The notes: generated by a model from the sequence alone, not told the origin. Shown: positions 44,611-54,342, numbered from the stretch's first letter. The stretch: DNA of 61,646 nucleotides from Bacteroidaceae bacterium (GCA_017542145.1 JAFXXQ010000036.1:1-61646); one strand, 5' to 3'. Numbers and translations are program-made.

Positions 44611-47583
44611 ATGAAGCATTCATTAAGATTGTTTTCAGCCGTTGCCCTGCTGATGATGGGCGTGGTGATAGCGTCGGCACAGCCGCGTTTTGAGATGAAG
44701 GTGACGGGAACCGTCATGGACAGTAAGACCTCCGAGCCGTTAGTGGCTGCCGTGGTGAAGGCCACGTCGTCCAACGGAGGCGAGGGCACATTTGCCATTA
44801 CAGGCGAGAAAGGAACGTTTGAACTGACCCTCAGCCGCCCTGGAAAGTATACCTTGGAATTCTCCTATCTGGGTTATAAGACCTTTTCGAAGGATTATAA
44901 TATCCGTCCTGGCCAGGCGAACAACATTGGCCGGATCAAGATGGAGGAAGATGCCGTGGCGTTGAAGGAGGCGCAGGTCATTGGTAAGAATATGCGTGTG
45001 AAGCAGACTGCCGACACCACTATCATCAATGCCGATGGCTATAAGGTGATGGAGGGAGCCTCGGCTGAGGACCTCATTGCCAAGATGCCGGGTATGCGCA
45101 TTACCGAGAGTGGTGTGGAAGCCCAGGGCGAAACCGTCGAAAAGGTGCTTGTGGATGGCAAGGAATTCTTTGAGAATGACCCGAAGCTGGCGCTGAAGAC
45201 CCTCCCCGCCGAGGTGGTGCAGAGCGTGGCTGTGTTTGACAAGAAATCCGATCAGGCCGAGTTCACAGGCTTCGACGACGGCGAGCGATTCAAGGCGCTT
45301 GACGTCCGCACCCGTTCCTATAAGCGTAATGGTGTGTTTGGAAAGATTACCGCTCAGGGTGGTGCCGACGTGCCAACGAAATACACCCCCGAGGAGAGCC
45401 TGACGCCCCGTTATAACTTCAACTTCAATCTGAACATTTTCAACGGCGACCGCCGCGTGACGCTGATGGGACTCTCAAACAACGTCAACCAGCGTAATTT
45501 CTCGTTCGATGACCTGATGGGCGCCGGAATGATGGGCGGCATGGGCGGACGTATGCGTGGCGCACAAAACGGCGTAGCCAAGTCCAACGGTCTGGGCGTC
45601 AACTACAACGATGCACTTTTTGATGACAGGCTGGAGATCCAGGGCAGCTATTTCTTCAACTCTACCGATACCCATCAGGAGGATTCTACCTTTAGCGACT
45701 ACCTGACTATCGACCGCCGTACGGAGGCCTACTCGCGCAGCGATACGAAGAACCTGAATCACTCGATGAACATGCTCATCCGCTTTACGCCCGGCGATAA
45801 CGACCAGATAGTGTTCCGCCCCCGCTTCAGCGCCCAGCGCAACAGCTCAACGAGCTCCTCCCGCAACTACACCATCTCTCCGTTGGCCCGCGATACCGCT
45901 TCAACCTCCAACGAGACGATTTCACGAGGTGACGGCTACAACGTAGGCGGTAACCTGACGTGGCTGCACAAGCTGAATGACAAAGGGCGTGTGCTTTCGT
46001 TGGGATTCAACGGCACCCTTTCAGGTAGTGACAGTAATTCTGATGCCATGCGTACCATCAACGCCACATACGTTGACCAGAATGCCACAAACGAAACGAA
46101 CAACTACAATTATGGTGCCGACGTGACTTGGACGGAGCCCATCAACGAGAATATGCAGTTGACGGCTTCGTTGAACATGCGCAACAACCATTCAGAAAGC
46201 GAACGCGTGACGACGTACGACCAAATGGGCGACATGGTGAATGGCAGGAGACTTGACCCCATCGTCCGCGACTCCATCGACGCCAACCTCTCCAACACGT
46301 TCATCAGCGACTATAAGACGCAGGGCGCTAACGTCGGTTATCGCTTCCACAACGATAAGCTGAATGTGATGGCCCGCATGGAACTGCAGCGTGCCGACCT
46401 TTCCGGCCGTCAGACCTACGACTACTATCGTGGGGCTCCAGGGAGTGACCCTTCGTACGTTATCGACTCGAAGATTTACTACAATGTTATGCCGATGGCA
46501 ATGTTCGAATGGACGGTCAATAGCGGTAACAGCCTGAACATATTCTATCGCAGCAGTTCATCGGCTCCAGGCATCAACCAGTTGCAGCAAAGCGTAAACA
46601 ACACCAATCCTCTGGCGCTTTCTACGGGTAATCCCGACCTCGGCCAGCAACAGAGCCACAACATCAATGCCCGTTTCATTCATAGCAATATGGAAAAAGC
46701 TACCAACCTGCAGTTCCATCTGGGTGGCGGAATGGTGAACAACCCCATCGGTACGGTGACTACCATTGTCAACACGCGCACTACGGTGGACGCACTTCCC
46801 ATCGCCTTCTACCAGCAGGGCGGCGACCAGTTCAAGGGCCTTGAGCTGGTGAGAGGTGCGCAGATTACCCGCCCGATGAACCTCAGCGACAATACCTACA
46901 ACCTGTTTGCAGGACTGACCTACGGCTTGCCCTTTGACCTTATCATGAGTAACGTAAACATTAATCTCGATGGAGGATACAATGTCTATACTGGCGTACA
47001 GGAGGTCGTGACGGCCGATGAGAACGGTAAGCTGAAGTGTGATGAACTCAAGACAAAGAGCATCAGCCGTAGCATCGCGCCGGGCTTGGAAATCACCTCG
47101 AACATCAGCCAGAATCTGGACTTCTCGCTCCACTACGACTTGGCATTCAGCGATGTGCAGAGCAACACCAATCCGCGCAACTACCTTACTCATAGCGCTA
47201 GCGGCACGTTCCAATGGGTTATCTGGAAGGGTATCACCATGGAACATAGCGCCAACTACACTTATTACACCGGTAGCGCGATGGAGGAACAGGATATCTC
47301 AACGCTTCTTTGGAACGCTTCGCTGGGCAAGAAGTTCCTGAACAATGCCCTTGAAGTGAAAATCTCCGGCTACGATATCCTCGGTACACAGCGTTCTTAT
47401 ACCCGTAGCGTCAGCGATATGGCAATCACCAACAGCTACTACAACGTAATGCCTCGTTATGCGATGCTGACAATCGTCTATAACCTCCGTTCGTTCAAGG
47501 GAATTAATACCTCTGGCTCGGAAGGTGGTATGGGTGGTGGCATGCGTGGTGGTATGCGTGGCGGCCCGGGAATGTTCTTCTAA
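44611..47583 (+). CDS. Outer-membrane beta-barrel receptor-like protein with carboxypeptidase-regulatory domain
   Basis: ATG at 44611 gives 990 residues. A signal peptide ends ASAQ at about residue 23. A CarboxypepD_reg-like domain follows (VTGTVMDSKTSEPL... FSYLGYKTF), then a plug-like region with MPGMRITESGVEAQGETVEKVLVDGKEFF in pieces, then a long barrel. This fits the OMP_b-brl_3 class of TonB-dependent-like proteins. The C-terminus is unusual: a Gly/Met/Arg tail GGMGGGMRGGMRGGPGMFF. No SusD partner is adjacent, so the ligand is unknown. Confidence 0.85.
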   Translation: MKHSLRLFSAVALLMMGVVIASAQPRFEMKVTGTVMDSKTSEPLVAAVVKATSSNGGEGTFAITGEKGTFELTLSRPGKYTLEFSYLGYKTFSKDYNIRPGQANNIGRIKMEEDAVALKEAQVIGKNMRVKQTADTTIINADGYKVMEGASAEDLIAKMPGMRITESGVEAQGETVEKVLVDGKEFFENDPKLALKTLPAEVVQSVAVFDKKSDQAEFTGFDDGERFKALDVRTRSYKRNGVFGKITAQGGADVPTKYTPEESLTPRYNFNFNLNIFNGDRRVTLMGLSNNVNQRNFSFDDLMGAGMMGGMGGRMRGAQNGVAKSNGLGVNYNDALFDDRLEIQGSYFFNSTDTHQEDSTFSDYLTIDRRTEAYSRSDTKNLNHSMNMLIRFTPGDNDQIVFRPRFSAQRNSSTSSSRNYTISPLARDTASTSNETISRGDGYNVGGNLTWLHKLNDKGRVLSLGFNGTLSGSDSNSDAMRTINATYVDQNATNETNNYNYGADVTWTEPINENMQLTASLNMRNNHSESERVTTYDQMGDMVNGRRLDPIVRDSIDANLSNTFISDYKTQGANVGYRFHNDKLNVMARMELQRADLSGRQTYDYYRGAPGSDPSYVIDSKIYYNVMPMAMFEWTVNSGNSLNIFYRSSSSAPGINQLQQSVNNTNPLALSTGNPDLGQQQSHNINARFIHSNMEKATNLQFHLGGGMVNNPIGTVTTIVNTRTTVDALPIAFYQQGGDQFKGLELVRGAQITRPMNLSDNTYNLFAGLTYGLPFDLIMSNVNINLDGGYNVYTGVQEVVTADENGKLKCDELKTKSISRSIAPGLEITSNISQNLDFSLHYDLAFSDVQSNTNPRNYLTHSASGTFQWVIWKGITMEHSANYTYYTGSAMEEQDISTLLWNASLGKKFLNNALEVKISGYDILGTQRSYTRSVSDMAITNSYYNVMPRYAMLTIVYNLRSFKGINTSGSEGGMGGGMRGGMRGGPGMFF

Positions 47584-47623
47584 ATACTAACGTCAATAAT
47601 TCTTATCAAATAAACTAACCATA

Positions 47624-47935
47624 ATGTCAAAAGGAGCTGATGTGTTGATTGGCAAAGCCGAAGTGCTTGTCAATGGATTGAAGAAGAAAGTCAATGAACT
47701 GACGTCATACGGCATTGATGCTGCTGTGGTGGAACGATTGGAAACCGAGATAGAACGCCTACGCCAGACCGATGCCGAGACTGAGGCGCAACTGGCCATA
47801 TTGAACCAGAAACGCGAAGTCAATGCCGAAGCACGATTGACGCTCTATGAAGACCTGCAGAGCCTGAAGCGAATTATCAAAACAGAGTTTGATAAGGCTG
47901 ACTGGCATTTATACGGTGTCGAGGACAAGCAGTAA
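47624..47935 (+). CDS. Small coiled-coil protein of unknown function
   Basis: A 103-residue soluble protein. Residues 35-90 are rich in Glu, Arg and Leu with heptad spacing (VVERLETEIERLRQTDAETEAQ in two pieces), predicting a coiled coil. No signal peptide. It follows the receptor-like gene by 40 bases and may share its transcript; a terminator follows. Confidence 0.65.
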   Translation: MSKGADVLIGKAEVLVNGLKKKVNELTSYGIDAAVVERLETEIERLRQTDAETEAQLAILNQKREVNAEARLTLYEDLQSLKRIIKTEFDKADWHLYGVEDKQ

Positions 47936-47969
47936 TCGTCTTTCTTGTTCTGAGACTCTATGCTTGCAA

Positions 47970-48000
47970 AGCACCTGAAAAATGGTGCTTTTTTCTTTTT
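47970..48000 (+). terminator. Terminator after the coiled-coil gene
   Basis: AGCACC (47970-47975) pairs with GGTGCT (47984-47989), followed by a T-rich run interrupted by one C. Confidence 0.75.
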
Positions 48001-48012
48001 TCGAAGTTTTAT

Positions 48013-48043
48013 TTTGAGTTGTAAAGGAAAATTTCTATATTTG
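48013..48043 (+). promoter_or_regulatory. Sialidase promoter
   Basis: TTTG (48013-48016), 19 bases, TATATTTG (48036-48043), 24 bases before the ATG. Confidence 0.7.
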
Positions 48044-48067
48044 CAGCGATAACAAAAACCGAGAGAC

Positions 48068-50100
48068 ATGAAAAATGCTGTTTATTTTCCTCCGTTATTA
48101 TGGGCGTTTTGCCTCCTTCTGCTGTTTGCTGCTCCGATACAAGCTGGCGATTCGTCCGACGAGCCTTCTGAAGAACTCTTTGTGACGACAGGCCTGCCCA
48201 ATTATCGCATCCCGGCTATTACCTGCACACGGAAGGGCACGTTAGTGGCTGTTGCTGACTACCGCTATGGCGGCAACGACATCGGCTATGGTTCGGTGGA
48301 GCTTCGCTACCGCCTTAGTCGTGACAATGGCGCCACGTGGGGCGATATCGTGGAGTTTACCAAGGGCAAGTATGCTACATCGCCCAAACCAAAGTTTGAC
48401 GCAGCATATGGTGACCCTTGCATCGTGGCCGACCGTACAAGCGACAGCATCCTGATATTAAGTTGCTCAGGCAATACGGGCTTCCCGAATGGTACGCGTG
48501 AGGTGCATCAGGGCATTGCACGTTTCTATAGCACCGACGAGGGCGAGTCTTGGAGTGATCCGGACTATATTCAGGAACCTGTGTATGCGCTCTTTGATAA
48601 AAGTAGCCATGGTCCTGTCCGCTCGTTGTTCATTGGTTCCGGCAAAATCCATCAGAGTCGTTACGTCAAGGTCGGGAAGTTTTACCGTCTATACTGTTCT
48701 ATCATCGTCAAGGACAAAAGTGGCGTGAACTGCGACTATGTTATCTACAGCGATGACTTCGGTAGTACGTGGAAACTTCTCGGCGATGCCGATACGCCTC
48801 CCATTCCTTCCGGTGATGAACCGAAGGCCGAGGAACTCCCCGATGGCAGCGTCATTTGCAGTAGCCGTGTGACGGGAGGGCGTAAGTACAATATCTTCAC
48901 GTTCAGCGATGTCGTTGCCGGCGAAGGCTCATGGGGTACCTGCGCCACCTCCAATGCGTCCAATAATGGTGTCATTGCCGCTGGCAATTCCTGCAATGGT
49001 GAAATCATGGTAGTTCCGGCCATCCGCAGCGTTGATGGTGAGAAACTTTACGTGGCTTTACAATCCGTACCCTTTGGCTATGGCAAGTCCAACGATGGGC
49101 GTGACAATGTGGGAATCTATTATAAGGAGTTGTCCAACAAGTCCGACTTCGGCACTCCTGCTGATCTCGCCCGCGATTGGGACGGACGCCATCAGGCCAC
49201 CTACCTTCGTTCAGCCTATAGCACTATGTGCATGCAGGCTGATGGGCGTGTGGCTTTTCTCTATGAGGAGAGCACTCGCAATTACGATTTTTCCATCATT
49301 TACAAAGCTTATTCGTTGGAGGACATCACAGGTGGACTTTACTCTCTTGATGCCAATCCACAGCGCTATGCCTTTATAAGTCGATATATCGACGAGGAGG
49401 TCAGCCCTTTTACAATGGCGATGTCCGCGTGGTAGGAGCGCCTGACCCCGCAAGACGCGATGAGGTGGATGTCGCCATTGCTCGTTTCAAAGCTGAACCT
49501 AATGAGCAAACGCATGAAGCGGTGTTTGCTGCCATGGAGGCTACTGTCGTTCCGCTTCAGATGGATGACTGCTGGTATGCTTTCCGATATTCAGGGCAAA
49601 GTAAACGCTATATGAAGAATATCTCCTCAAAGCTTACGTCCAGCACATCTTTGATTTCTTCAGGAGCGGGTCAGTACTTTCGCTTTGTCAGTGCCGATGG
49701 CAACGGATGTTATTATGTGCAATGTGCAAAAGATATGGGCTATCTGGCTCCAACAGGCAGCGACAGTCAGCAACTGACGTTAGTTGCCGATAAATCCGAT
49801 GCTGGTATTTTCTCTGTCAGCAGCAACCTGCGCGGGCAGTCGTTCATCGTCTGCCAGAATCCCATCGGGCATCATGCTTGTCTTTCGCTCAACGAGAACT
49901 ACGATAAAGTGGTACCAGCAGCGCGAAGCGAAGTGTCGCGATGGTATATTGAGGCAACGTCTTTTATTCCTGCATATATTGAGGAAATAGTAGAGGACGA
50001 ATCGTCAAGAAACACCATTTTTGACTTTTCGGGCCGTCGTCGGATAGTGCCTGAGGAGGGAATTTACATTGTCAACGGTAAAAAAATGCTCATAAAGTAG
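48068..50100 (+). pseudogene. Exo-alpha-sialidase, frameshifted; C-terminal part in the -1 frame
   Basis: The first frame (48068-49435, 455 residues) has a signal peptide ending IQAG, the Arg motif PNYRIPAI and Asp boxes SRDNGATWGD, STDEGESWSD and SDDFGSTWK, typical of secreted sialidases that release terminal sialic acid. It stops shortly after SPFTMAMSAW. The -1 frame continues at once with FYNGDVRVVGAPDPARRDE and runs to 50100, ending in IFDFSGRRRIVPEEGIYIVN, a T9SS-like signal. One missing T in the TTTT at 49408-49411, or -1 slippage on CCCTTTT, would join them. Without it the enzyme lacks its export tail. Confidence 0.8.
49405..49411 (+). other. Slippery heptamer CCCTTTT at the sialidase frame break
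   Basis: In the upstream frame the codons read AG[C CCT TTT] ACA, the X XXY YYZ arrangement needed for -1 slippage. After slippage the ribosome reads CCC TTT TAC AAT GGC, giving SPF-YNGD in the downstream frame. The site may also simply mark a T-homopolymer deletion. Confidence 0.5.
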
Positions 50101-50120
50101 TGCCATACTGAAAAAACAAC

Positions 50121-50128
50121 TATATTTG
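50121..50128 (+). promoter_or_regulatory. -7 element before the gene at 50155
   Basis: TATATTTG fits the -7 motif and lies 26 bases before the ATG. No well-spaced upstream TTTG was found. Confidence 0.5.
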
Positions 50129-50154
50129 CACCGTCAATTTTTAAAAATCGTCGT

Positions 50155-50811
50155 ATGAAAAAGTTATTTATTGCGCTAATGACCTTGTGCCTGTTGGCAC
50201 CAGTATCGGCTGATGCCCAGAATAATCGTGCCCTCAGCAAGGTATTGAAGAAGGAGTTCAAACAGAAAAAGAAAGAGCTTAAAAAGGGAAAATGGGAGAT
50301 TTATGGCTCGTCTTTCAGCCTTGAGACAGCTTTGCAGCGTCACTACGAGAAGCTGCTCGCTGGTGGTGAAGGCGTGAGTGAAGTGCAGGGCTTTGCCTCG
50401 AACTTCAACTCGAAGAATATTGGCCACCAGATGTCTGTCAACAATGCTTGCAACAATTACGCCCGTCGTGCGGGTAGCACCGTTCGTGGACGCATAGTTA
50501 GCGACATTACTGCCGATGCCGATAATATTGATACGGAGTTTGACAAGTTCTATGCGGCCTACGAATCCACCGTCGAGAAGGAAATCAAGGGCGAAATGAG
50601 CGAAAGTTTTTCCATTATCCGTGAGGTTGGCAAGGACAAGAATAGCGGTAAGGTAATGTATGAGATGCAGTCCTTCTTCATTATTGATGAGAATGCCGCC
50701 TCCCGCGCTCGTCTCCGTGCCTTCGAGATTGCCAAGGCAGAGTCTGAGGCTGCCCAGAAATATGCCGAGCAGGTATCAGGCTTCATAGAGGAAGGCTTTG
50801 AGGAAGAGTAA
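50155..50811 (+). CDS. Secreted protein of unknown function (LPP20-like pattern)
   Basis: A 218-residue exported protein; signal peptide ends near ADAQ. A Lys-rich stretch (KVLKKEFKQKKKELKKGKW, residues 29-47) is followed by an alpha/beta region with YGSSFSLETALQRHYEKL and a helical Ala/Glu-rich C-terminus. The repeated Ala-Arg helices and beta pattern resemble LPP20-type lipoproteins, but there is no lipobox Cys. Function unknown. It has its own promoter element and terminator. Confidence 0.7.
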   Translation: MKKLFIALMTLCLLAPVSADAQNNRALSKVLKKEFKQKKKELKKGKWEIYGSSFSLETALQRHYEKLLAGGEGVSEVQGFASNFNSKNIGHQMSVNNACNNYARRAGSTVRGRIVSDITADADNIDTEFDKFYAAYESTVEKEIKGEMSESFSIIREVGKDKNSGKVMYEMQSFFIIDENAASRARLRAFEIAKAESEAAQKYAEQVSGFIEEGFEEE

Positions 50812-50837
50812 GTCCTTTGCGGATAAATCATAATAAG

Positions 50838-50874
50838 AATCGCCGCTGCTCATGCAGCGGCGATTACTTTTTTT
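50838..50874. terminator. Terminator between the LPP20-like gene and fba
   Basis: AATCGCCGCTGC (50838-50849) and GCAGCGGCGATT (50854-50865) form a perfect 12-bp stem with loop TCAT, then ACTTTTTTT. The convergent layout suggests use from both sides, although only the plus side has a strong U-tract. Confidence 0.9.
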
Positions 50875-50926
50875 AATCAAACAGTCTGTTGACTTGTTGA
50901 CTTTGGGGATTGTTAACCTTTCAGAA

Positions 50927-51928
50927 TCAGCAGGCCTTGCCATCAGAACCCAGCACATTCACAATCTTGTGGATGTAGAGTTTCTTCATGTTGTCGCGAG
51001 CGGGGCCGAGATACTTGCGCGGGTCAAACTCAGCGGGTTTCTCTGCAAACACCTTGCGGACGGCGGCGGTCATGGCCAGACGGCTGTCGGAGTCAATGTT
51101 GATTTTGCAGACAGCGCTCTTGGCAGCTTTGCGGAGCTGTTCCTCGGGGATGCCGACGGCAGCCTTCAAAGCACCGCCATACTTGTTGATGGTGTCAACC
51201 TCTTCCTGGGGAACGCTGGACGAGCCGTGGAGCACGATGGGGAAGCCGGGGAGCTTCTTCTCCACTTCGTGGAGTACGTCGAAGGCGAGGGGAGGAGGAA
51301 CGAGACGGCCAGTGGCGGGGTCAACGGTGCATTGCTCGGGGGTGAACTTGTAGGCACCGTGGCTCGTACCGATGGAGATGGCGAGGCTGTCGCAGCCCGA
51401 ACGGGTAGCGAAGTCGATGACCTCCTCAGGCTTGGTGTAGTGCGACTCAGCTGCACAAACCTCATCCTCAACACCGGCCAGAACGCCCAGCTCAGCCTCA
51501 ACGGTCACGTCGTACTGGTGAGCATAGTCAACGACCTTCTTGGTGAGGGCGATATTCTCCTCGTAGGGTAGCGACGAAGCGTCAATCATCACGCTTGAGA
51601 AGCCCATGTCAACGCAGCTCTTGCAAAGCTCGAAGCTGTCGCCATGATCGAGGTGGAGCACGATTTCAGGTTTCTCCCAGCCTAGTTCCTTGGCGTAAGC
51701 CACAGCACCTTCAGCCATGTAGCGCAGCAGCGTCTGGTTGGCGTAGTTGCGGGCACCTTTCGACACCTGAAGGATGACGGGGGACTTGGTCTCGGCAGCA
51801 GCCATGATGATGGCCTGAAGCTGTTCCATGTTGTTGAAGTTGAAAGCGGGGATGGCATAGCCGCCCTTGACTGCCTTGGCAAACATCTCGCGGGTGTTCA
51901 CAAGGCCTAATTCTTTGTAACTAACCAT
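50927..51928 (-). CDS. fba: Fructose-bisphosphate aldolase, class II
   Basis: Cleaves fructose-1,6-bisphosphate into DHAP and glyceraldehyde-3-phosphate in glycolysis; zinc-dependent. ATG at 51928 gives 333 residues; a long upstream in-frame extension is rejected. The motifs AIPAFNFNNMEQLQA, LHLDHGDSFELCK (zinc His and catalytic Asp), VEAELGVLAGVED and IVLHGSSSVP are clear. A -7 motif TACCTTCG (51977-51970, minus) lies upstream. Confidence 0.96.
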   Translation of the reverse strand: MVSYKELGLVNTREMFAKAVKGGYAIPAFNFNNMEQLQAIIMAAAETKSPVILQVSKGARNYANQTLLRYMAEGAVAYAKELGWEKPEIVLHLDHGDSFELCKSCVDMGFSSVMIDASSLPYEENIALTKKVVDYAHQYDVTVEAELGVLAGVEDEVCAAESHYTKPEEVIDFATRSGCDSLAISIGTSHGAYKFTPEQCTVDPATGRLVPPPLAFDVLHEVEKKLPGFPIVLHGSSSVPQEEVDTINKYGGALKAAVGIPEEQLRKAAKSAVCKINIDSDSRLAMTAAVRKVFAEKPAEFDPRKYLGPARDNMKKLYIHKIVNVLGSDGKAC

Positions 51929-52106
51929 TTTTGTTTTTGTTATTAGTGATACATGCTTTTTTCCGTCCGCGAAGGTACGGAATAATTGGGAGATTTTGCT
52001 TGTTTTGCGGGACTTTTTTCGTTGTGATGTGTAAAGAATGTGAAAAACGCTTGTTTTTTCGCTTGGGATGCTGTTATTTTGCAAAACGAATTCGACAAAA
52101 GCCCTC

Positions 52107-53066
52107 ATGAAAGCCCGCTTCCCTATTTCATTACTCATACTTCTATTTCTCTTCGCCTCCTGCCTCTCTCCCCTTATTCCTGACGATGAGAAGGATGAGG
52201 AACAGCATGCGGGTGATACGTTGGTTTTTGTCCCTGATACAATCACCATTATCCACACAGGTACGGCGCGCGACGAATATACCGTAGCTGAGGCTCAGGC
52301 CGTCGGCTATGCTGAAAACGTCTGGGTGAAGGGCTATGTCGTTGGTACGGTAAAGGGGAGCATGAAGAGTGGCTGTCAGTTCGATCCGCCGTTCAGCGTG
52401 GAGTCGAACGTACTTTTGGCTGATACCTTTCCCACGGATTGGTGGCATTGTATGCCTGTGGAACTCCCGTCGGGCTCCATGTATCAGTACGCGCTTAGCT
52501 TGGTGGAGAATCCCGATGTCTGTCATGAGATACGGCGTATCCGTGGCACCATATCCACCTATTTTTATGTGCCTGGCATTCGCGCTGTCACCATCGTGGC
52601 TGCTTATCATCCCGATGAGGATGACCCTCAGGGCGGGACGGGCGATTCCATTCATGGTGAGTGCCTTGCCGACCCACTGTCTGTTGCAGAAGGGATTGCC
52701 GCGCAGGGTACAGACGAGTATTCCGAAAGGAAATGGGTGCGAGGCTACATCGTGGGCGTCAGCACGGGCAAGGGAAAGGTGATGTTTGCCGACTCCCTCT
52801 CCATCAGCGCCATCACAACCGTTGAAAACGTGGTGCTGGCAGATTCAATCGGGGAGAACGAAACGGGCAAAACCCTTGTCGTACAATTACCCAAGGGCTG
52901 CATCCGCAGCGATGTCAACATGGTGGAACATCCTGAGAATCTCTTCCGTCGCCTTACCGTCAACGGCTCCCTTCGTCCTTACAACAACCTCCCCGCTGTA
53001 CGCGACGTCCTCGGCGTCAGCAATAGCAACGATGCTTTCGGCAATCCCCTTTATCAGTTGGAATAA
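52107..53066 (+). CDS. Lipoprotein with two DUF6359-like domains
   Basis: ATG at 52107 gives 319 residues with lipobox LFASC (Cys19). Two similar units follow. Unit 1 (about 55-175): YTVAEAQAVG, NVWVKGYVVGTVKG, SNVLLADT, MPVELPSG. Unit 2 (about 195-310): LSVAEGIAAQG, KWVRGYIVGVSTGKG, NVVLADS, LVVQLPKG, HPENLFRRLTVNG. The same pattern recurs in the protein encoded at 58107-59993. This small beta-rich domain resembles OB-folds; function unknown. Divergent from fba and convergent with the nuclease-like gene. Confidence 0.8.
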   Translation: MKARFPISLLILLFLFASCLSPLIPDDEKDEEQHAGDTLVFVPDTITIIHTGTARDEYTVAEAQAVGYAENVWVKGYVVGTVKGSMKSGCQFDPPFSVESNVLLADTFPTDWWHCMPVELPSGSMYQYALSLVENPDVCHEIRRIRGTISTYFYVPGIRAVTIVAAYHPDEDDPQGGTGDSIHGECLADPLSVAEGIAAQGTDEYSERKWVRGYIVGVSTGKGKVMFADSLSISAITTVENVVLADSIGENETGKTLVVQLPKGCIRSDVNMVEHPENLFRRLTVNGSLRPYNNLPAVRDVLGVSNSNDAFGNPLYQLE

Positions 53067-53101
53067 CGCAGGCGTATCTTGTCTATTATACTGGAATAGG
53101 G

Positions 53102-53186
53102 GTGTATCAACGCGTTGATACACGTGGCTCAACACGTTGATACACGTGACCCAACGCGTTGATACACGTGTACCAACGCGTTATGT
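53102..53186. repeat. 22-bp tandem palindromic repeat, locus B
   Basis: A perfect 22-nt palindrome GTGTATCAACGCGTTGATACAC (its two 11-nt halves at 53102-53112 and 53113-53123) opens the array. Units start at 53109, 53131 and 53153, with a partial fourth at 53175. The first two end GGCTC and GACCC as in locus A, so about 60 bases are nearly identical at sites 10 kb apart. It lies between convergent genes that lack an ordinary terminator. Confidence 0.85.
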
Positions 53187-53213
53187 ACGATAGCGAAAGC
53201 CTGTAATCAATTC

Positions 53214-54311
53214 TTATTTCACCTCTTTGACCAGGTAGATGGTGGTGGGGAGGTGGTCAGAGTAGCCGTTGAGCCAGGTGCCTGAGGCGTGGGTGCGGAG
53301 GGGGTTGCCTTTGTAGCGCCCTTCCTGCTGGATGAGGTAGTCGCGGACGAAAATCTCGTTCTTGAAATACTGCAGGTGGCTGCGGTCGCCATCGACAAGG
53401 TGGCCTGAGACGATAATCTGGTCGAAGAGGTTCCACTTGCCGTCGTATTTCAGCGTGCCTACGCCATCGTCGCGCAGCGTCTTCCACCAGGGGTTATAGA
53501 GGTCTCCGTCGGCTGTGCATTCCTCCTTGGTTCGCTTGGCGCCGAGGCCTTTGACGAGGCTCTTGTCGTCAGGGTCATCGTTGAGGTCGCCCATGATGAT
53601 GACGGACGAGCCTGGGTACTGGGCGATGATGGAGTCCTTGATGGCGCGTACCAGTTCGCCGGCTCGTTCACGGGCTGGGGATTCGGAGAAACGGCTTGGC
53701 CAATGGCAGACGATGGCGTGGACACGTTCGCCTGCCAGCGTGCCGCCTATGGTGAGGAAGCCACGCGTGTAGTAGAGGCTGCCATCCTCATTATAATAAA
53801 GAGGATAGGCGATGGTCTCCAGCTTGAATTGCTTGGGGTTGTAGAGGAAGGCACAATCGACGCCGCGTTGGTCGGGACTCTCGGCGTGGGCAATCTCCCA
53901 GCCGCGGTCGCGCAAGGCGGGCTGCTTCAGCAGGTCTTCCAGCACGGCACGATTCTCAATCTCGCTGACGCCGATGAGCGTGGCACCACCTGGGATGCGG
54001 TCCGTAGCCATTTGGCTCAGCACCTGCGCCATGTTCTTCAACTTGGCTTCGTATTTCATAGTGCTCCATTTCATGGTGCCTTCGGGGGTGTACTCATAGT
54101 CATTCTTGTCCGTTCCGTCTGGCGCCAGCGTGTGGACGGTGTCGAAGAGGTTCTCCAGGTTATAGAAGCCGATGCCGTAGAGGCTATAGCGCTTTTCAGC
54201 ATCAGCGCCGACGGACGTCGCTGTTTTATTGGCTGTGCCGCAGCTGCAGAGCAGAAGGAGGATTGATAAATGAAAAATGAAAAATGAAGAGTAGGAAGTC
54301 GTTCTTTTCAT
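53214..54311 (-). CDS. Endonuclease/exonuclease/phosphatase family lipoprotein
   Basis: ATG at 54311 gives 365 residues with a lipobox around LLCSC (Cys24). The EEP (DNase I-like) motifs are present: FYNLENLFDT, LIGVSEIENRAVL (metal Glu), AIVCHWPSRF, VIIMGDLNDDP and a C-terminal GYSDHLPTTI carrying the Asp-His pair. Members cleave DNA, RNA or phosphoesters. Exported beside a receptor and OB-fold lipoproteins, it may act on extracellular nucleic acid. The signal peptide is encoded by TTCATTTTTCATT-type repeats. Confidence 0.87.
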   Translation of the reverse strand: MKRTTSYSSFFIFHLSILLLLCSCGTANKTATSVGADAEKRYSLYGIGFYNLENLFDTVHTLAPDGTDKNDYEYTPEGTMKWSTMKYEAKLKNMAQVLSQMATDRIPGGATLIGVSEIENRAVLEDLLKQPALRDRGWEIAHAESPDQRGVDCAFLYNPKQFKLETIAYPLYYNEDGSLYYTRGFLTIGGTLAGERVHAIVCHWPSRFSESPARERAGELVRAIKDSIIAQYPGSSVIIMGDLNDDPDDKSLVKGLGAKRTKEECTADGDLYNPWWKTLRDDGVGTLKYDGKWNLFDQIIVSGHLVDGDRSHLQYFKNEIFVRDYLIQQEGRYKGNPLRTHASGTWLNGYSDHLPTTIYLVKEVK

Positions 54312-54342
54312 GGGGCTAACCTTTAATCTGTAATTTGCGGTA

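Noticed and set aside
50927..52258. N-terminally extended form of the class II aldolase
   Set aside because: The extra 110 codons lie upstream of the conserved start, cross the promoter region and overlap the divergent lipoprotein gene.
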